A DNA stretch of 15,732 nucleotides from assembly GCA_947174725.1 (NCBI GenBank), contig CAMWKA010000010.1:1-15732 (forward strand), given 5' to 3'. The DNA is from an uncultured Lachnospiraceae bacterium (lineage in GTDB: Bacteria > Bacillota > Clostridia > Lachnospirales > Lachnospiraceae). The notes under the pieces were generated by a model. That model was not told where the DNA came from and made no database searches. It saw only the letters and a list, made by a program, of their open reading frames with translations. The first letter of the stretch is position 1. Each line of letters opens with the position of its first letter. Below, piece after piece: positions 1 through 6,598 of this stretch. The translations under genes were made by a program, and so were the position numbers.

Positions 1-1
1 A

Positions 2-70
2 TCATATGGAACAATTATAAATATCTATAATGTGGTAACAGATGAATTGGTATTCAGGAAAGGATATTAA
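2..70 (+). CDS. Possible 3' end of an upstream gene, cut by the window edge
   Basis: Frame 2 is open from the first base to a TAA at 68-70 and encodes about 22 residues (SYGTIINIYNVV followed by TDELVFRKGY). The other plus-strand frames stop almost immediately. This is compatible with the C-terminus of a gene that begins outside the window, but so short a piece cannot be assigned to a family and may be chance. The following 150 bases up to the first complete gene hold only a promoter candidate and a GC-rich hairpin near 191-212. Confidence 0.2.
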   Translation, partial: SYGTIINIYNVVTDELVFRKGY

Positions 71-105
71 ATTCTTGACGCTCCGAATGTAATCATCCGC
101 GATTC

Positions 106-134
106 TTGTAAAATTATATTTAATACTATATAAT
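106..134 (+). promoter_or_regulatory. Promoter candidate for the lipoprotein gene
   Basis: A -35-like TTGTAA at 106-111 is followed by a 17-base spacer and a perfect -10 TATAAT at 129-134. Transcription would begin near 141, giving a leader of about 85 bases. The leader contains an imperfect GC-rich hairpin (GCGCCGC near 191 against GCAGCGC ending near 212) just before the SD. Confidence 0.5.
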
Positions 135-226
135 AAATGAGGACAATCGATGATTTCGTGATTATTAATTGATATAAACGCGTTAAGAGAAGCGCCGCAT
201 AGAAAGCAGCGCGGAAATGGGGAAAA

Positions 227-928
227 ATGAAAAACAAAAAACATAAGATTTTTTATGGTATAATGCTTCTTCTGTTTGCCGTAGGCTGCGGTAAGAAAGA
301 AGGCGAAACGATTTCCGATAATATGGCGCTTGGGAACACAGGCAGTGATATCATAAATTTTACAGGAAGCCTGTCGGATAATATGTCGGGAGAACTATCA
401 CAGAATGGTATTATCGATCTTTCGGGAAGCGTTTCACTTAATGTTTCCGCGGATATGGCAGGGGTATCTTCCGATAGTATGTCAGGAAATCTGTCCGGTA
501 ATGAAGTGGGAGGAGACGCGCTTGTTGATCCGGAAAGCAGTATGGACAATGTTGCCAGTTCGATTTCCTCCAACGATCTTCTTGCGGAGTTGGGAGTGTA
601 CTCTAACTGTATTTATATTGCTAATATGAGCGGAAAAGATATTGATGTCCTGACATTGATATTTTCCGAGGGAGAAGTGAGAGGCGGAGAGATCCTTGGC
701 GGGAAAGTGTTAAAGGACGGAGAACTTTTTACTTATGCGGCAACGGATATTAAAGCTTTGCAGGAGGCAACCGGACTGAAGCTGACTGTCACGGCAACTG
801 CGAAGGATGGTACGGTAATGGCATTTCCGGAGGTGCGCGTGATCAATCCGTCAGGCTGTACCGTGGTCTTAAGCCGGGGGCAGTCCACCAGTGAGAATCA
901 GGCGGGATATGAAGTGTATATTGAGTAA
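227..928 (+). CDS. Putative secreted lipoprotein, unknown function
   Basis: A 233-residue protein that begins with a lipoprotein signal peptide: a positively charged N-terminus (MKNKKHK), a hydrophobic stretch at residues 8-19 and a lipobox ending AVGC with the lipid-accepting Cys21. It should be anchored on the outer face of the membrane. Residues about 30-100 form a low-complexity linker rich in Ser, Gly, Asn and Asp, with loose repeats of the type S-D-N/S-M-S-G. Residues about 115-233 look like a compact beta-rich domain, with alternating hydrophobic stretches and NMSGKDID and INPSGCTVVL segments. I do not recognise the family. The start is ATG at 227 with GGGG four bases upstream. A promoter lies at 106-134. 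No strong terminator follows; the T-run at 936-945 lacks a convincing stem. Confidence 0.75.
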   Translation: MKNKKHKIFYGIMLLLFAVGCGKKEGETISDNMALGNTGSDIINFTGSLSDNMSGELSQNGIIDLSGSVSLNVSADMAGVSSDSMSGNLSGNEVGGDALVDPESSMDNVASSISSNDLLAELGVYSNCIYIANMSGKDIDVLTLIFSEGEVRGGEILGGKVLKDGELFTYAATDIKALQEATGLKLTVTATAKDGTVMAFPEVRVINPSGCTVVLSRGQSTSENQAGYEVYIE

Positions 929-973
929 AGATAAAGATTTTTTTAAGTATCCTTTATAATTATTGTAATCATA

Positions 974-1002
974 TGGTAAATAATCATGTCCTTTGATATA
1001 AT
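974..1002 (+). promoter_or_regulatory. Extended -10 promoter candidate for the VanZ-like gene
   Basis: TATAAT at 997-1002 is preceded by TG at 994-995, an extended -10 element. The -35 region around 974-979 (TGGTAA) is weak. The same TGaTATAAT arrangement is found before the flotillin gene. Predicted transcription starts about 35 bases before the ATG at 1045. Confidence 0.4.
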
Positions 1003-1044
1003 AAGCCGAAAATTTACAGGTTTAGAGAAAGGTGTGGTTATTTT

Positions 1045-1701
1045 ATGGTTCGGCTGTTTATTATTGGGATAGACTGTTTTCCGATATGGATTCTTGTGAT
1101 CCCGGTAATTGCTATTTTGCAATTTTTTGTATTCAAGCAGCGCGGTTTTAGAAAGTTCTTTATGGCGTTGGTTTTTGCGTTTTATTTAATTGGCGTCTTT
1201 TTCGTGACGGGTATTCCTACGTTTGATTCTTTGAGAATAGAACTTCATTTTCAATGGATCCCTTTGATTGATATTGTAAACGAACCTGTGGGATATCTTA
1301 AAAATACGGTGTTGAATATTATTTTATTTATGCCGATGGGATTTTTACTTCCTGCACTCTGGAAGGAGTACCGTTCTTTCAAAGCAACGCTTTTTTCAGG
1401 ATTTGCGACGTCATTACTGATAGAGATATTACAGATCTTTACTTTTCGGTTGACGGATGTTGATGACCTGATTACGAATACGATAGGAACTGTCGCGGGA
1501 TATTATTTATGGAAGATGGCGGCGAAAAGGATTGTGAAAAAGCCGTCGGAGGGATACGAAGCGAAGAAAAGATTCGGAAGATATGAACCGATCATTATTT
1601 TAACGGTTATGTTCCTGATCCACTTTTTCTTAAAGCCTCTGGTATTAAATGCCGTATGGGATCTGGTCTTATCTAGTTCATGGTGGGAAAGGATAAGATA
1701 G
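1045..1701 (+). CDS. VanZ-like integral membrane protein
   Basis: A 218-residue membrane protein with about five hydrophobic segments (residues about 10-28, 35-55, 88-105, 112-132 and 175-195). The VanZ-like core is visible: NIILFMPMGFLLP near residues 90-102, then IEILQIFT, then R-x-x-DVDDLITNTIGTVAGYY near residues 133-150. In VanZ-family proteins the conserved Asp/Asn-rich loop is the family signature. VanZ of Tn1546 gives low-level teicoplanin resistance, but most chromosomal homologues have no known role and there is no van cluster here. The C-terminal approx. 70 residues add a basic linker and one more hydrophobic segment. The gene has its own promoter candidate. Its leader (GAAAGG followed by TGGTTATT) resembles the leader of the downstream MATE gene. 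Confidence 0.85.
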   Translation: MVRLFIIGIDCFPIWILVIPVIAILQFFVFKQRGFRKFFMALVFAFYLIGVFFVTGIPTFDSLRIELHFQWIPLIDIVNEPVGYLKNTVLNIILFMPMGFLLPALWKEYRSFKATLFSGFATSLLIEILQIFTFRLTDVDDLITNTIGTVAGYYLWKMAAKRIVKKPSEGYEAKKRFGRYEPIIILTVMFLIHFFLKPLVLNAVWDLVLSSSWWERIR

Positions 1702-1749
1702 TTTTTGAAAAATGAAAAGGCATAGTTTTATAAAAAAGGAGAATTAGTC

Positions 1750-2082
1750 ATGAAAATTGAATTTGAAAAGATTACGGAACAGGCGCACCTTAAATTTAAG
1801 GGCGGAGAAGGCAATACCAATTTGAAAATGTACGAGGATGAAAATACAAAGATCATGCGGGGGCGGCTGGAACCGGGTGCGTTTATCGGACTGCATACCC
1901 ATGAGGCCAATTGTGAAGTGGTCTTTATCGTGGAAGGCGAGGGCAAGGCTGTCTATGACAATGTGGAAGAGATCTTAAAAGCCGGAGACTGCCATTATTG
2001 TCCAAAGGGACACGCACACAGTCTGATCAATAACAGCGATCAGGATCTGATTTTTTATGCAGTTGTGCCGGAGCTGCGATGA
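1750..2082 (+). CDS. Small single-domain cupin protein
   Basis: A 110-residue protein with both cupin motifs intact. Motif 1 holds His49, His51 and Glu56 in the stretch beginning GLHTHEANCEVV. Motif 2 runs G79-x5-P85-x-G87-x2-H90-x3-N94. These supply the usual three-His/one-Glu metal site of a conserved beta-barrel. Such small cupins include mannose-6-phosphate isomerase-like and sugar- or metabolite-binding proteins, and the substrate cannot be told from sequence. An AAAGGAG SD lies at about 1736-1742, ahead of the ATG. The gap from the VanZ-like gene is only 48 bases, so co-transcription is likely. Confidence 0.85.
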   Translation: MKIEFEKITEQAHLKFKGGEGNTNLKMYEDENTKIMRGRLEPGAFIGLHTHEANCEVVFIVEGEGKAVYDNVEEILKAGDCHYCPKGHAHSLINNSDQDLIFYAVVPELR

Positions 2083-2085
2083 TAG

Positions 2086-2106
2086 GATCCTCCGGGATTG
2101 TTTTTG
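2086..2106 (+). terminator. Weak terminator-like hairpin after the cupin gene
   Basis: A short stem (GATCC at 2086-2090 against GGATT at 2095-2099, loop TCCG, one G-U pair) is followed by TTTTT at 2101-2105. The stem is only five pairs long, so termination would be partial at best. Confidence 0.3.
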
Positions 2107-2119
2107 TTTGATGGAATGA

Positions 2120-2167
2120 AAAAATATTGTGCCTGCGGTGCGGATGCACAGGCTACGGAAAGGCATG
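2120..2167 (+). repeat. Imperfect direct repeat, left copy, before the MATE gene
   Basis: This stretch aligns without gaps to 3514-3561, with 37 of 48 bases identical by my count. Both copies contain TGCCT near the left end and AGGCA near the right end, which could pair. This copy also holds a perfect small hairpin (GTGC, loop GGAT, GCAC) that is lost in the other. Nearly all differences are G or C here against A or T in the right copy. The pair brackets the MATE gene. Confidence 0.5.
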
Positions 2168-2179
2168 GTTATTAAAATC

Positions 2180-3514
2180 ATGCGATCGGAAGAAAAACTG
2201 GGAACGGAGCGAATGGGTAAGCTGATGATATCTATGGGGATTCCCACATTGGTCGCACAGCTTATTAATTTGCTTTATAATCTTGTTGACAGAATGTATA
2301 TCGGGCATATCGTCGGACCGGATGCGCTGACAGGAGTGGGACTTACACTGTCCATCATCATGCTGATCTCGGCATTTAGCGCATTAATGGGCGCAGGAGG
2401 CGCGCCGCTTGCGGCAATCGCCATGGGACAGGGTGACAAAAAGCGTGCTGCGACGATCCTTTCCAATGCAGTTGTTGTACTGCTGTGTTTTTCTGTTATT
2501 TTAATGGTTGTATTTTATTACGTCGAGAAGCCGTTTCTTTATCTGATCGGTGCCAGTGACGCAACCTATCCATATGCCGGAGATTATCTGAAGATCTATC
2601 TTTTGGGAACGCCCTTTGTCCAACTGGTGATCGGATTGAATCCGTTTATTACAGCGCAGGGTAAGTCAAGGACTGCGATGGCGTCTGTATTGATTGGAGC
2701 GGTACTTAATATTATCCTGGATCCCATTTTTATTATTGTGTTTCGCATGGGAGTACAGGGAGCGGCATTGGCGACCGTGCTTTCCCAGTGTGCCAGTGCA
2801 ATCTGGGTTCTGCATTTTCTGATGTCAAAGAAGGCATCGCTGCATATACAGAAAGAGTATTTAAGACCTCAGTGGCGTGTCATAGGAAACGTCATGTCCC
2901 TGGGCATCTCTCCATTTATCATGCAGAGTACGGAAAGTCTGATCGCAGTCATATTGAGCAGCGGCTTACAGAAATACGGGGGAGATATCTATGTGGGTTC
3001 CCTGACGATATTGCAGAGTATCATGCAGCTTGTGAATACGCCGATTTCCGGATTTACGCAGGGTGTGCAGCCGATTCTTAGTTACAATTATGGGGCGGGC
3101 AATACCGCAAGGGTAAAGCAGGCGTACCGGATCATTATTTCCTTAACAACAGGCGTTTCGTTTCTGTTGACGATTTCCGTGATGCTCTTTCCGGGTATGT
3201 ATGCAATGATTTTCACAGATGATGTGATTTTGATTGGCGTTGTGGAGAAGGTTGCGCCGATCTTTATGGCGGGTATGCTGATCTTTGGGATCCAGATGGG
3301 CTGCCAGACAACTTTTATGGGTCTGGGACAGGCGAAGATCTCTTTATTTATGGCCTTGCTTAGAAAGGTCTTTCTTTTAGTACCGTTCGCGGTTATCTTT
3401 CCGTTGTTCACGGGAAACGTCATGAGTATTTATTATGCGGAGTGTTGCGCAGACGCGCTGGCAGCGATGATCTGCGGGACAGTGTTTTTGTATTATCGAA
3501 AGAAGCTGGTGTGA
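2180..3514 (+). CDS. MATE family multidrug/cation exporter
   Basis: A 444-residue polytopic membrane protein, the normal MATE length of about 440-460 residues and 12 helices. Recognisable features are the N-terminal LGTERMGKLMISMGIPTL with LYNLVDRMYIGH (first helix and loop), GAGGAPLAAIAMGQGD in helix 2-3, and NPFITAQGKSRTAM. The second half repeats the theme with GFTQGVQPILSYNYGAGN, typical of the family's internal duplication. MATE proteins export organic cations or drugs in exchange for Na+ or H+; the substrate here is unknown. I chose ATG 2180 because the N-terminus then matches the family. ATG 2165 and GTG 2129 are in frame upstream, but the SD (GGAAAGG at 2157-2163) fits none of these starts perfectly. 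The gene is bracketed by an imperfect 48-bp direct repeat. Confidence 0.9.
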   Translation: MRSEEKLGTERMGKLMISMGIPTLVAQLINLLYNLVDRMYIGHIVGPDALTGVGLTLSIIMLISAFSALMGAGGAPLAAIAMGQGDKKRAATILSNAVVVLLCFSVILMVVFYYVEKPFLYLIGASDATYPYAGDYLKIYLLGTPFVQLVIGLNPFITAQGKSRTAMASVLIGAVLNIILDPIFIIVFRMGVQGAALATVLSQCASAIWVLHFLMSKKASLHIQKEYLRPQWRVIGNVMSLGISPFIMQSTESLIAVILSSGLQKYGGDIYVGSLTILQSIMQLVNTPISGFTQGVQPILSYNYGAGNTARVKQAYRIIISLTTGVSFLLTISVMLFPGMYAMIFTDDVILIGVVEKVAPIFMAGMLIFGIQMGCQTTFMGLGQAKISLFMALLRKVFLLVPFAVIFPLFTGNVMSIYYAECCADALAAMICGTVFLYYRKKLV

Positions 3515-3561
3515 AAAATATTATGCCTACGATTTGGATTTACAAGTTATAGAAAGGCATG
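3514..3561 (+). repeat. Imperfect direct repeat, right copy, after the MATE gene
   Basis: This is the partner of 2120-2167, beginning at the last base of the MATE stop codon. It ends with AGAAAGGCATG. A short reading frame starts at ATG 3565 with GAAAGG about seven bases upstream and runs for 24 codons to TAA 3637-3639 (beginning MKKSIMQTMNIS). It resembles nothing I recognise and could be the remnant of a gene that once used this leader. Confidence 0.45.
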
Positions 3562-3665
3562 ATCATGAAAAAGAGTATTATGCAGACAATGAATATTTCA
3601 TATAAAATATGGTATTCTAATGAATATAGAATGAATTAAAATGTAAAGGGAGAAAGTTTGTTGAT

Positions 3666-3923
3666 ATGAAGCAGTTTGATTATGTAATTACAGATGAAAT
3701 CGGCATACATGCAAGACCCGCGGGACAGCTTGCAAAGGAAGCAAAGAATTTTCAGTCGTCGATCAAGATTTCGATAGACGGGAAAGAGGCCAATGTGACA
3801 AAATTGATGGCAGTCATGGGGTTGGGTATTAAAAAAGGCAATACAGTAACCATTACGGCAGATGGCGCGGATGAGGAAGAGGCGATTGCGGTAATGGAAA
3901 AGTTTATGAAAGATCATTTATAA
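3666..3923 (+). CDS. ptsH: HPr phosphocarrier protein of the PTS
   Basis: An 85-residue HPr, the normal length. The active site GIHARPAG places the phosphorylated His at residue 15 and the conserved Arg at 17. HPr takes phosphate from Enzyme I at His15 and passes it to sugar-specific EIIA domains in the cytoplasm. Aligned without gaps to Bacillus subtilis HPr from memory, the regulatory Ser46 is Lys46 here, preceded by Thr45 (NVTKLMAVMGLG). Seryl phosphorylation by HPr kinase, which drives CcpA-dependent catabolite repression in Bacillus, is therefore not expected at that position. A weak SD (GGGAG) lies 13 bases before the ATG. An extended -10-like TGGTATTCT sits at 3610-3618. The Enzyme I gene follows after 53 bases. 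Confidence 0.95.
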   Translation: MKQFDYVITDEIGIHARPAGQLAKEAKNFQSSIKISIDGKEANVTKLMAVMGLGIKKGNTVTITADGADEEEAIAVMEKFMKDHL

Positions 3924-3976
3924 GGAATGTGTTAGGTCAAATGATTTAAAATTTGGGAAAGTGAGCGTATTGTTTC

Positions 3977-5587
3977 ATGGAAACATGTAAAGGAACGAAG
4001 ATCTATGACGGGATTGCCATCGGGAGTATCTTTTTTTATAAGAAGCATGAAAATAGCGTTGAAAGAAAGCGGGTAGAAGACATCGAGGCAGAGATTGCCC
4101 GTTATGAAGAGGCGAAGAAAAAAGCCATTGAGCAGTTAAATGCTCTCCATGAAAAAGCAGTTGTAGAAGTGGGAGAAATCAACGCGCAGATCTTAGAAGT
4201 GCATGCCATGATGCTGGAAGATGATGATTATAATGATTCGATCCATAGTCTGATCAAAAATCAGGGAATCAATGCCGAATGTGCCGTTGCGACTACAGGG
4301 GATAATTTTTCAGAAATGTTTGCCAATATGGATGACGAATATTTCAAAGCGAGAAGCGCTGATGTAAAAGATATTTCAGAGCGTGTAATTAATGTGCTGG
4401 GAGGTGGTCACGGCGCGGATGAACTGAAGGAGCCCTGTATCATTGCCGCTGAGGATCTGGCGCCCAGCGAGACGGTGCAGATGGATAAAACCAAGCTTCT
4501 GGCATTTGTGACAAGGCATGGATCCACCAATTCCCATACGGCGATCCTTGCCAGAACAATGAGCATCCCGGCTTTAATCAAGGTAGATATTAAGGAAGAG
4601 TGGAATCATAAGACGGCGATCGTAGACGGTTATACAGGGACGCTGATCGTTGATCCGGATGCAGATACCCTGATTTCTTATCGGGAGAAACAGAAACGGG
4701 ATGAGGAACAGAAGCAGCTGTTACTGGATCTGAAAGGAAAGGAAACTGTTACAAAGAGTGGACAGAAGGTAAAATTATATGCAAATATCGGAAATGTATC
4801 CGATCTGGGGGCGGTATTACAGAATGATGCAGCCGGTATCGGACTGTTTCGGAGTGAATTTCTTTATCTGGGAAAAAATACCTTTCCTACAGAGGAAGAA
4901 CAGTTTTCGGCATATAAGCAGGTTGCGGAGACGATGGCGGGCAAACGTGTGATATTCCGGACGCTGGATATCGGGGCGGACAAACAGGCGGATTATTTTC
5001 AGCTGGGAAAAGAGGAGAATCCCGCGATGGGTTACCGCGCGATCCGGATCTGTTTAAGTGAACCGGAGATCTTTAAGACACAGCTTCGGGCGATGCTGCG
5101 TGCAAGCAATTATGGAAAGATCGCCATAATGTATCCGATGATCACATCGGTGGACGAGATCAGGGATATCAAAAAGATCATGACGGAGGTTAAGGAAGAA
5201 CTTGCTACATTAGGCGTACCTTTTGATGATGTAGAACAGGGTATTATGATCGAGACCCCTGCGGCAGCCATGATCAGCGATCTGCTGGCGAAGGAGGTTG
5301 ACTTTTTCAGCATAGGCACCAATGATCTGACACAATATACCTTGGCAGTCGACCGGCAGAATAATCGGTTGGATCGATTTTATAATCCGCATCATGAGGC
5401 GGTTCTTAGAATGATTCGTATGGTGGTGGATAATGCGCATAAAGAGGGCATTTGGGCGGGTATCTGTGGGGAACTGGGAGCGGATATGACGCTGACGGAT
5501 AAGTTTCTGAAGATTGGTGTGGATGAGTTGTCCGTATCACCGGGTATGATTCTGCCATTGCGAAAAAAGATTCGGGACGCGGAATAA
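3977..5587 (+). CDS. ptsI: PTS Enzyme I (phosphoenolpyruvate-protein phosphotransferase)
   Basis: A 536-residue cytoplasmic enzyme that autophosphorylates from phosphoenolpyruvate and phosphorylates HPr. Order of parts: an N-terminal HPr-binding helical region (about 20-145) inside the phosphohistidine domain; the active site TNSHTAILART with His187; a linker; and the C-terminal PEP-binding TIM barrel. The barrel shows GIGLFRSEFLY, the RTLDIGADK motif, NPAMGYRAIR, EQGIMIETPAAA, the signature DFFSIGTNDLTQYTLAVDR and the catalytic Cys in GICGELGAD. Length and motifs are those of an intact Enzyme I. The start ATG 3977 gives the usual N-terminus (KGTKIYDGIAIG), although the SD is weak. The order HPr then Enzyme I with a short gap indicates one operon. 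Confidence 0.96.
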   Translation: METCKGTKIYDGIAIGSIFFYKKHENSVERKRVEDIEAEIARYEEAKKKAIEQLNALHEKAVVEVGEINAQILEVHAMMLEDDDYNDSIHSLIKNQGINAECAVATTGDNFSEMFANMDDEYFKARSADVKDISERVINVLGGGHGADELKEPCIIAAEDLAPSETVQMDKTKLLAFVTRHGSTNSHTAILARTMSIPALIKVDIKEEWNHKTAIVDGYTGTLIVDPDADTLISYREKQKRDEEQKQLLLDLKGKETVTKSGQKVKLYANIGNVSDLGAVLQNDAAGIGLFRSEFLYLGKNTFPTEEEQFSAYKQVAETMAGKRVIFRTLDIGADKQADYFQLGKEENPAMGYRAIRICLSEPEIFKTQLRAMLRASNYGKIAIMYPMITSVDEIRDIKKIMTEVKEELATLGVPFDDVEQGIMIETPAAAMISDLLAKEVDFFSIGTNDLTQYTLAVDRQNNRLDRFYNPHHEAVLRMIRMVVDNAHKEGIWAGICGELGADMTLTDKFLKIGVDELSVSPGMILPLRKKIRDAE

Positions 5588-5595
5588 GAAGTTGA

Positions 5596-5624
5596 TTGAG
5601 TTTGTAAGAAAGATATGGTAAAAT
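5596..5624 (+). promoter_or_regulatory. Promoter for the esterase cluster
   Basis: TTGAGT at 5596-5601, a 17-base spacer and TAAAAT at 5619-5624, with TGG just before the -10 region. This is one of the best promoters in the window. It starts nine bases after the Enzyme I stop codon. Transcription would begin near 5631, upstream of the terminator-like hairpin at 5645-5675. Confidence 0.6.
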
Positions 5625-5644
5625 ACAAAAGCAAGTAGTCATAC

Positions 5645-5675
5645 ATGGCATGGCTTATAGCTGTGCCATTTGTTT
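5645..5675 (+). terminator. Terminator-like hairpin in the leader of the esterase gene
   Basis: ATGGCATGGCT at 5645-5655 pairs with AGCTGTGCCAT at 5659-5669 (11 consecutive pairs, two of them G-U) around the three-base loop TAT, and is followed by TTTGTTT. It would end the HPr/Enzyme I transcript. Because it also lies downstream of the promoter at 5596-5624, it could act as an attenuator for the esterase cluster. Confidence 0.6.
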
Positions 5676-5709
5676 AAACGGACATAATTTCAAAGAAGTA
5701 AAATAAGAA

Positions 5710-6465
5710 ATGATTTGTATAAGAGACTGCATAGAAGAACATAAGCTCTGCCTCGTGGGCAGCAGTACCGCGCATATGGTTTTGGTCTGCCCGATGATGT
5801 CAGAGCAGTTACATAAAGTTGAGGAACATTGGCAAAAGATCAAAGAATTATCATCGGAAGATGGGATCATGAAAGAAGACTTTTTATTTGCCGCCATCGA
5901 GATAAGGGATTGGAATGGAGAATTATCACCCTGGGGGATGCAGATAAAAGGAGTTGGAGATTTTGCCGGAAAAGCGGATAAGATGCTCGACCTGATTATA
6001 AAACAAGGGATTCCTGCGATCCGTGATATGATGATCAGGGGTGGTGCTTCCGATAAACATAATCTTCAATTTTTGATCGGCGGATATTCCTTGGCAGGAT
6101 TGTTTGCATTATGGTCGATGTATCAAACGGATGTATTTTGCGGCGCGGCTTGCTGTTCCGGTTCGTTGTGGTATCCGCAGTTTATAGAATATGCAAAAAC
6201 TCACGATCTTCCGAAACAAAGTGTGATTTATCTTAGTCTCGGAACGAAAGAGGAGAAGGCAGGGCAGACGGTATTCTCTAAGATCGGTGATGCAACAAGA
6301 GAATTATATGCATATTATAAACTGTCAGAGACAGTAGAGGAAACCATATTGCAATGGAATCCCGGAAATCATTTTAAGGATGTTGACGCGCGGATAGATA
6401 GAGGATTTGCATGGTTGCTAAATAAAATTTCTATTTTAGCTGCCGAAGGTAGCATGGAGGATTAG
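5710..6465 (+). CDS. Alpha/beta-hydrolase, esterase-like
   Basis: A 251-residue cytoplasmic protein (no signal peptide) with the nucleophile elbow G-Y-S-L-A-G inside IGGYSLAGLFALWSMY, the arrangement seen in the Fes/IroE/esterase D-like group of alpha/beta-hydrolases. The Ser is the likely nucleophile. The segment VIYLSLGTKEEKA probably carries the strand before the acidic residue. The His in WNPGNHFKDVDARI is a good candidate for the catalytic base, followed by the usual C-terminal helix (RGFAWLLNKI). The natural ester substrate is unknown. The ATG at 5710 has only a weak SD. The 3' end is informative: the stop TAG at 6463-6465 lies inside GGAGGATTAG, which is repeated at 6600-6609 after an inserted element. 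The gene thus once overlapped the SD of the DUF3737-like gene. Confidence 0.75.
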   Translation: MICIRDCIEEHKLCLVGSSTAHMVLVCPMMSEQLHKVEEHWQKIKELSSEDGIMKEDFLFAAIEIRDWNGELSPWGMQIKGVGDFAGKADKMLDLIIKQGIPAIRDMMIRGGASDKHNLQFLIGGYSLAGLFALWSMYQTDVFCGAACCSGSLWYPQFIEYAKTHDLPKQSVIYLSLGTKEEKAGQTVFSKIGDATRELYAYYKLSETVEETILQWNPGNHFKDVDARIDRGFAWLLNKISILAAEGSMED

Positions 6466-6598
6466 ATTGAAAAATAAGCTCGATAGCTTATTTTTCAATC
6501 AGCAATTTGAGTCAGAGCCTCAAATTGCTTTGATCGCAGATGAGAAACCGCCTACGCGGATTTCTCATCGCGTGTCATCGCAGCAAGCTGCTCTGACA
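6463..6598 (+). repeat. Structured SD-associated repeat element, copy 1
   Basis: This 136-bp unit is 131/136 identical to 11325-11460. It is flanked by the direct repeat GGAGGATTAG (6456-6465 and 6600-6609), which is the SD of the downstream gene, so it looks like an insertion with target-site duplication. Predicted RNA hairpins: (1) GATTGAAAAATAAGCT at 6465-6480 with its perfect complement ending at 6500, four-base loop; (2) AGCAATTTGAG at 6501-6511 with CTCAAATTGCT at 6519-6529, loop TCAGAGC; (3) GATGAGAAA and CCGC against GCGG and TTTCTCATC, 6539-6569. Loop 2 can pair with GCTCTGA at 6590-6596. The element is open from a TTG at 6467, spaced six bases from GGAGG, straight into the next gene. 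There are no terminal inverted repeats and no transposase nearby. Confidence 0.85.

Noticed and set aside
259..264. Perfect extended -10 (TATGGTATAAT) inside the lipoprotein gene
   Set aside because: It lies in the signal-peptide codons, has no -35 partner at the right distance and no gene start follows it.
253..573. Open minus-strand frame of 106 codons opposite the lipoprotein gene
   Set aside because: It mirrors the biased Ser/Gly/Asn repeat codons of the real gene, lacks an SD and shows no family features.
1045..1701. Glycopeptide resistance locus
   Set aside because: Only the VanZ-like fold is present; no vanHAX, vanRS or vanY genes are in the window.
2120..2167. A known riboswitch (preQ1, guanidine or similar) before the MATE gene
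   Set aside because: I could not match conserved cores of any class; the small hairpin of the left copy is lost in the right copy without compensating changes.
6465..6500. Hairpin 1 of the element as an intrinsic terminator
   Set aside because: The 16-pair stem is AU-rich, with no GC-rich core and no T-run after it, and the element sits between co-directional genes whose expression it would abolish.
6463..6598. CRISPR repeat or classical MITE
   Set aside because: There is no spacer array, the two loci are about 4.9 kb apart, and the ends lack terminal inverted repeats.
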